The position numbers and the translations under genes are program-made. The notes under the pieces are model-generated. The model had not been told where the DNA came from and searched no databases. It worked only from the letters and a program-made list of their open reading frames with translations. Positions 32,997 through 33,133 of a stretch of 33,133 nucleotides of DNA are shown in pieces; positions within the stretch are counted from its first letter, which is position 1; each line of letters starts with the position of its first letter. The DNA comes from an uncultured Geobacteraceae bacterium. Lineage in GTDB: Bacteria > Desulfobacterota > Desulfuromonadia > Geobacterales > Pseudopelobacteraceae. Location: positions 1 through 33,133 of the forward strand of contig CAINRC010000077.1 of the NCBI GenBank assembly GCA_903852495.1. The letters are read 5' to 3'.

Positions 32997-33133
32997 TTGA
33001 CCCAAGTGAGGGTTGAGAATGGGATATCAGAGAGCGAATTTTGTAGACGGGCTTTAGACGATCTTTTTGATAAAATGGAGACACTGGGTGAGCTTGTTGA
33101 CAACGGACCGGTGAAAGTACCATCAATAATAAA
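32997..33133 (+). CDS. Partial open frame running off the window end
   Basis: A frame opening at TTG 32997 or GTG 33006 stays open to the last base, about 43-45 codons. The residues ISESEFCRRALDDLFDKMET and GELVDNGPVKVP look like a plausible soluble protein, but neither start has a good ribosome binding site and I do not recognise it. It may be a chance frame. Confidence 0.3.
   Translation, partial: MTQVRVENGISESEFCRRALDDLFDKMETLGELVDNGPVKVPSII

Noticed and set aside
1-33133. CRISPR arrays, insertion sequences or an origin
   Set aside because: I found no regularly spaced repeats, transposase genes, terminal inverted repeats or clustered DnaA-box-like sites.

Overview
The window looks like chromosomal DNA of a deltaproteobacterium of the Geobacter/Desulfuromonas type (Desulfuromonadota, probably Geobacterales). 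The grounds are moderately high GC, a three-domain NifU beside NifS, SucB and LpdA genes, and above all a complete hydrogenase-4-like membrane complex without a NiFe site, a set of genes known from Geobacter species as Ehr (energy-converting hydrogenase related). The species assignment is inference; no rRNA gene is present.

Layout, left to right. (1) 128-8049, minus strand: central metabolism and Fe-S assembly. In transcription order this is phosphohexomutase, nifU, nifS, a strong terminator, then sucB, lpdA and pyruvate kinase. (2) 8214-9551, minus: a lipoprotein alpha/beta hydrolase, divergent from valS (9744-12404, plus); each has a good sigma70-like promoter. (3) 12475-13785, plus: a more AT-rich patch holding two toxin-antitoxin-type modules, BrnT with its antitoxin and an MNT nucleotidyltransferase with a HEPN partner. 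The HEPN gene is broken by an in-frame stop at codon 19. (4) 13862-16791, plus: NAD kinase, RecN and a small cupin. (5) 16845-29154, minus: the main feature of the window. One long same-strand cluster runs from a DNA-binding/PTS-IIA fusion protein through a NuoL-like antiporter, a beta-carbonic anhydrase, a second NuoL-like antiporter, a NuoH-like anchor, HyfE-like and HyfF-like membrane proteins, a NuoC/NuoD-like large subunit lacking all four Ni ligands, and a ferredoxin-small-subunit fusion, to a long-form glyceraldehyde-3-phosphate dehydrogenase. (6) 29301-32256, plus: a DUF815 AAA+ ATPase, a MutT-type Nudix hydrolase, an EamA transporter and a DUF2786 protein; the first three overlap. (7) 32340-33133: tRNA-Ser(CGA) with promoter and terminator, then a zinc-ribbon-like unknown protein and an open frame running off the end.

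How it may work together: the cluster in (5) encodes a complete membrane arm, including three antiporter-like subunits, and a peripheral arm with an intact Fe-S chain but no hydrogen-activating centre. It should couple a ferredoxin-level redox reaction to ion movement. A carbonic anhydrase lies between the two NuoL paralogues, and a PTS-type phospho-acceptor fused to a DNA-binding domain heads the cluster. Together these suggest a CO2/bicarbonate- or proton-linked, phosphotransfer-regulated version of this poorly understood complex. This is the best candidate here for an undescribed system; the functional linkage is inferred from gene order alone.
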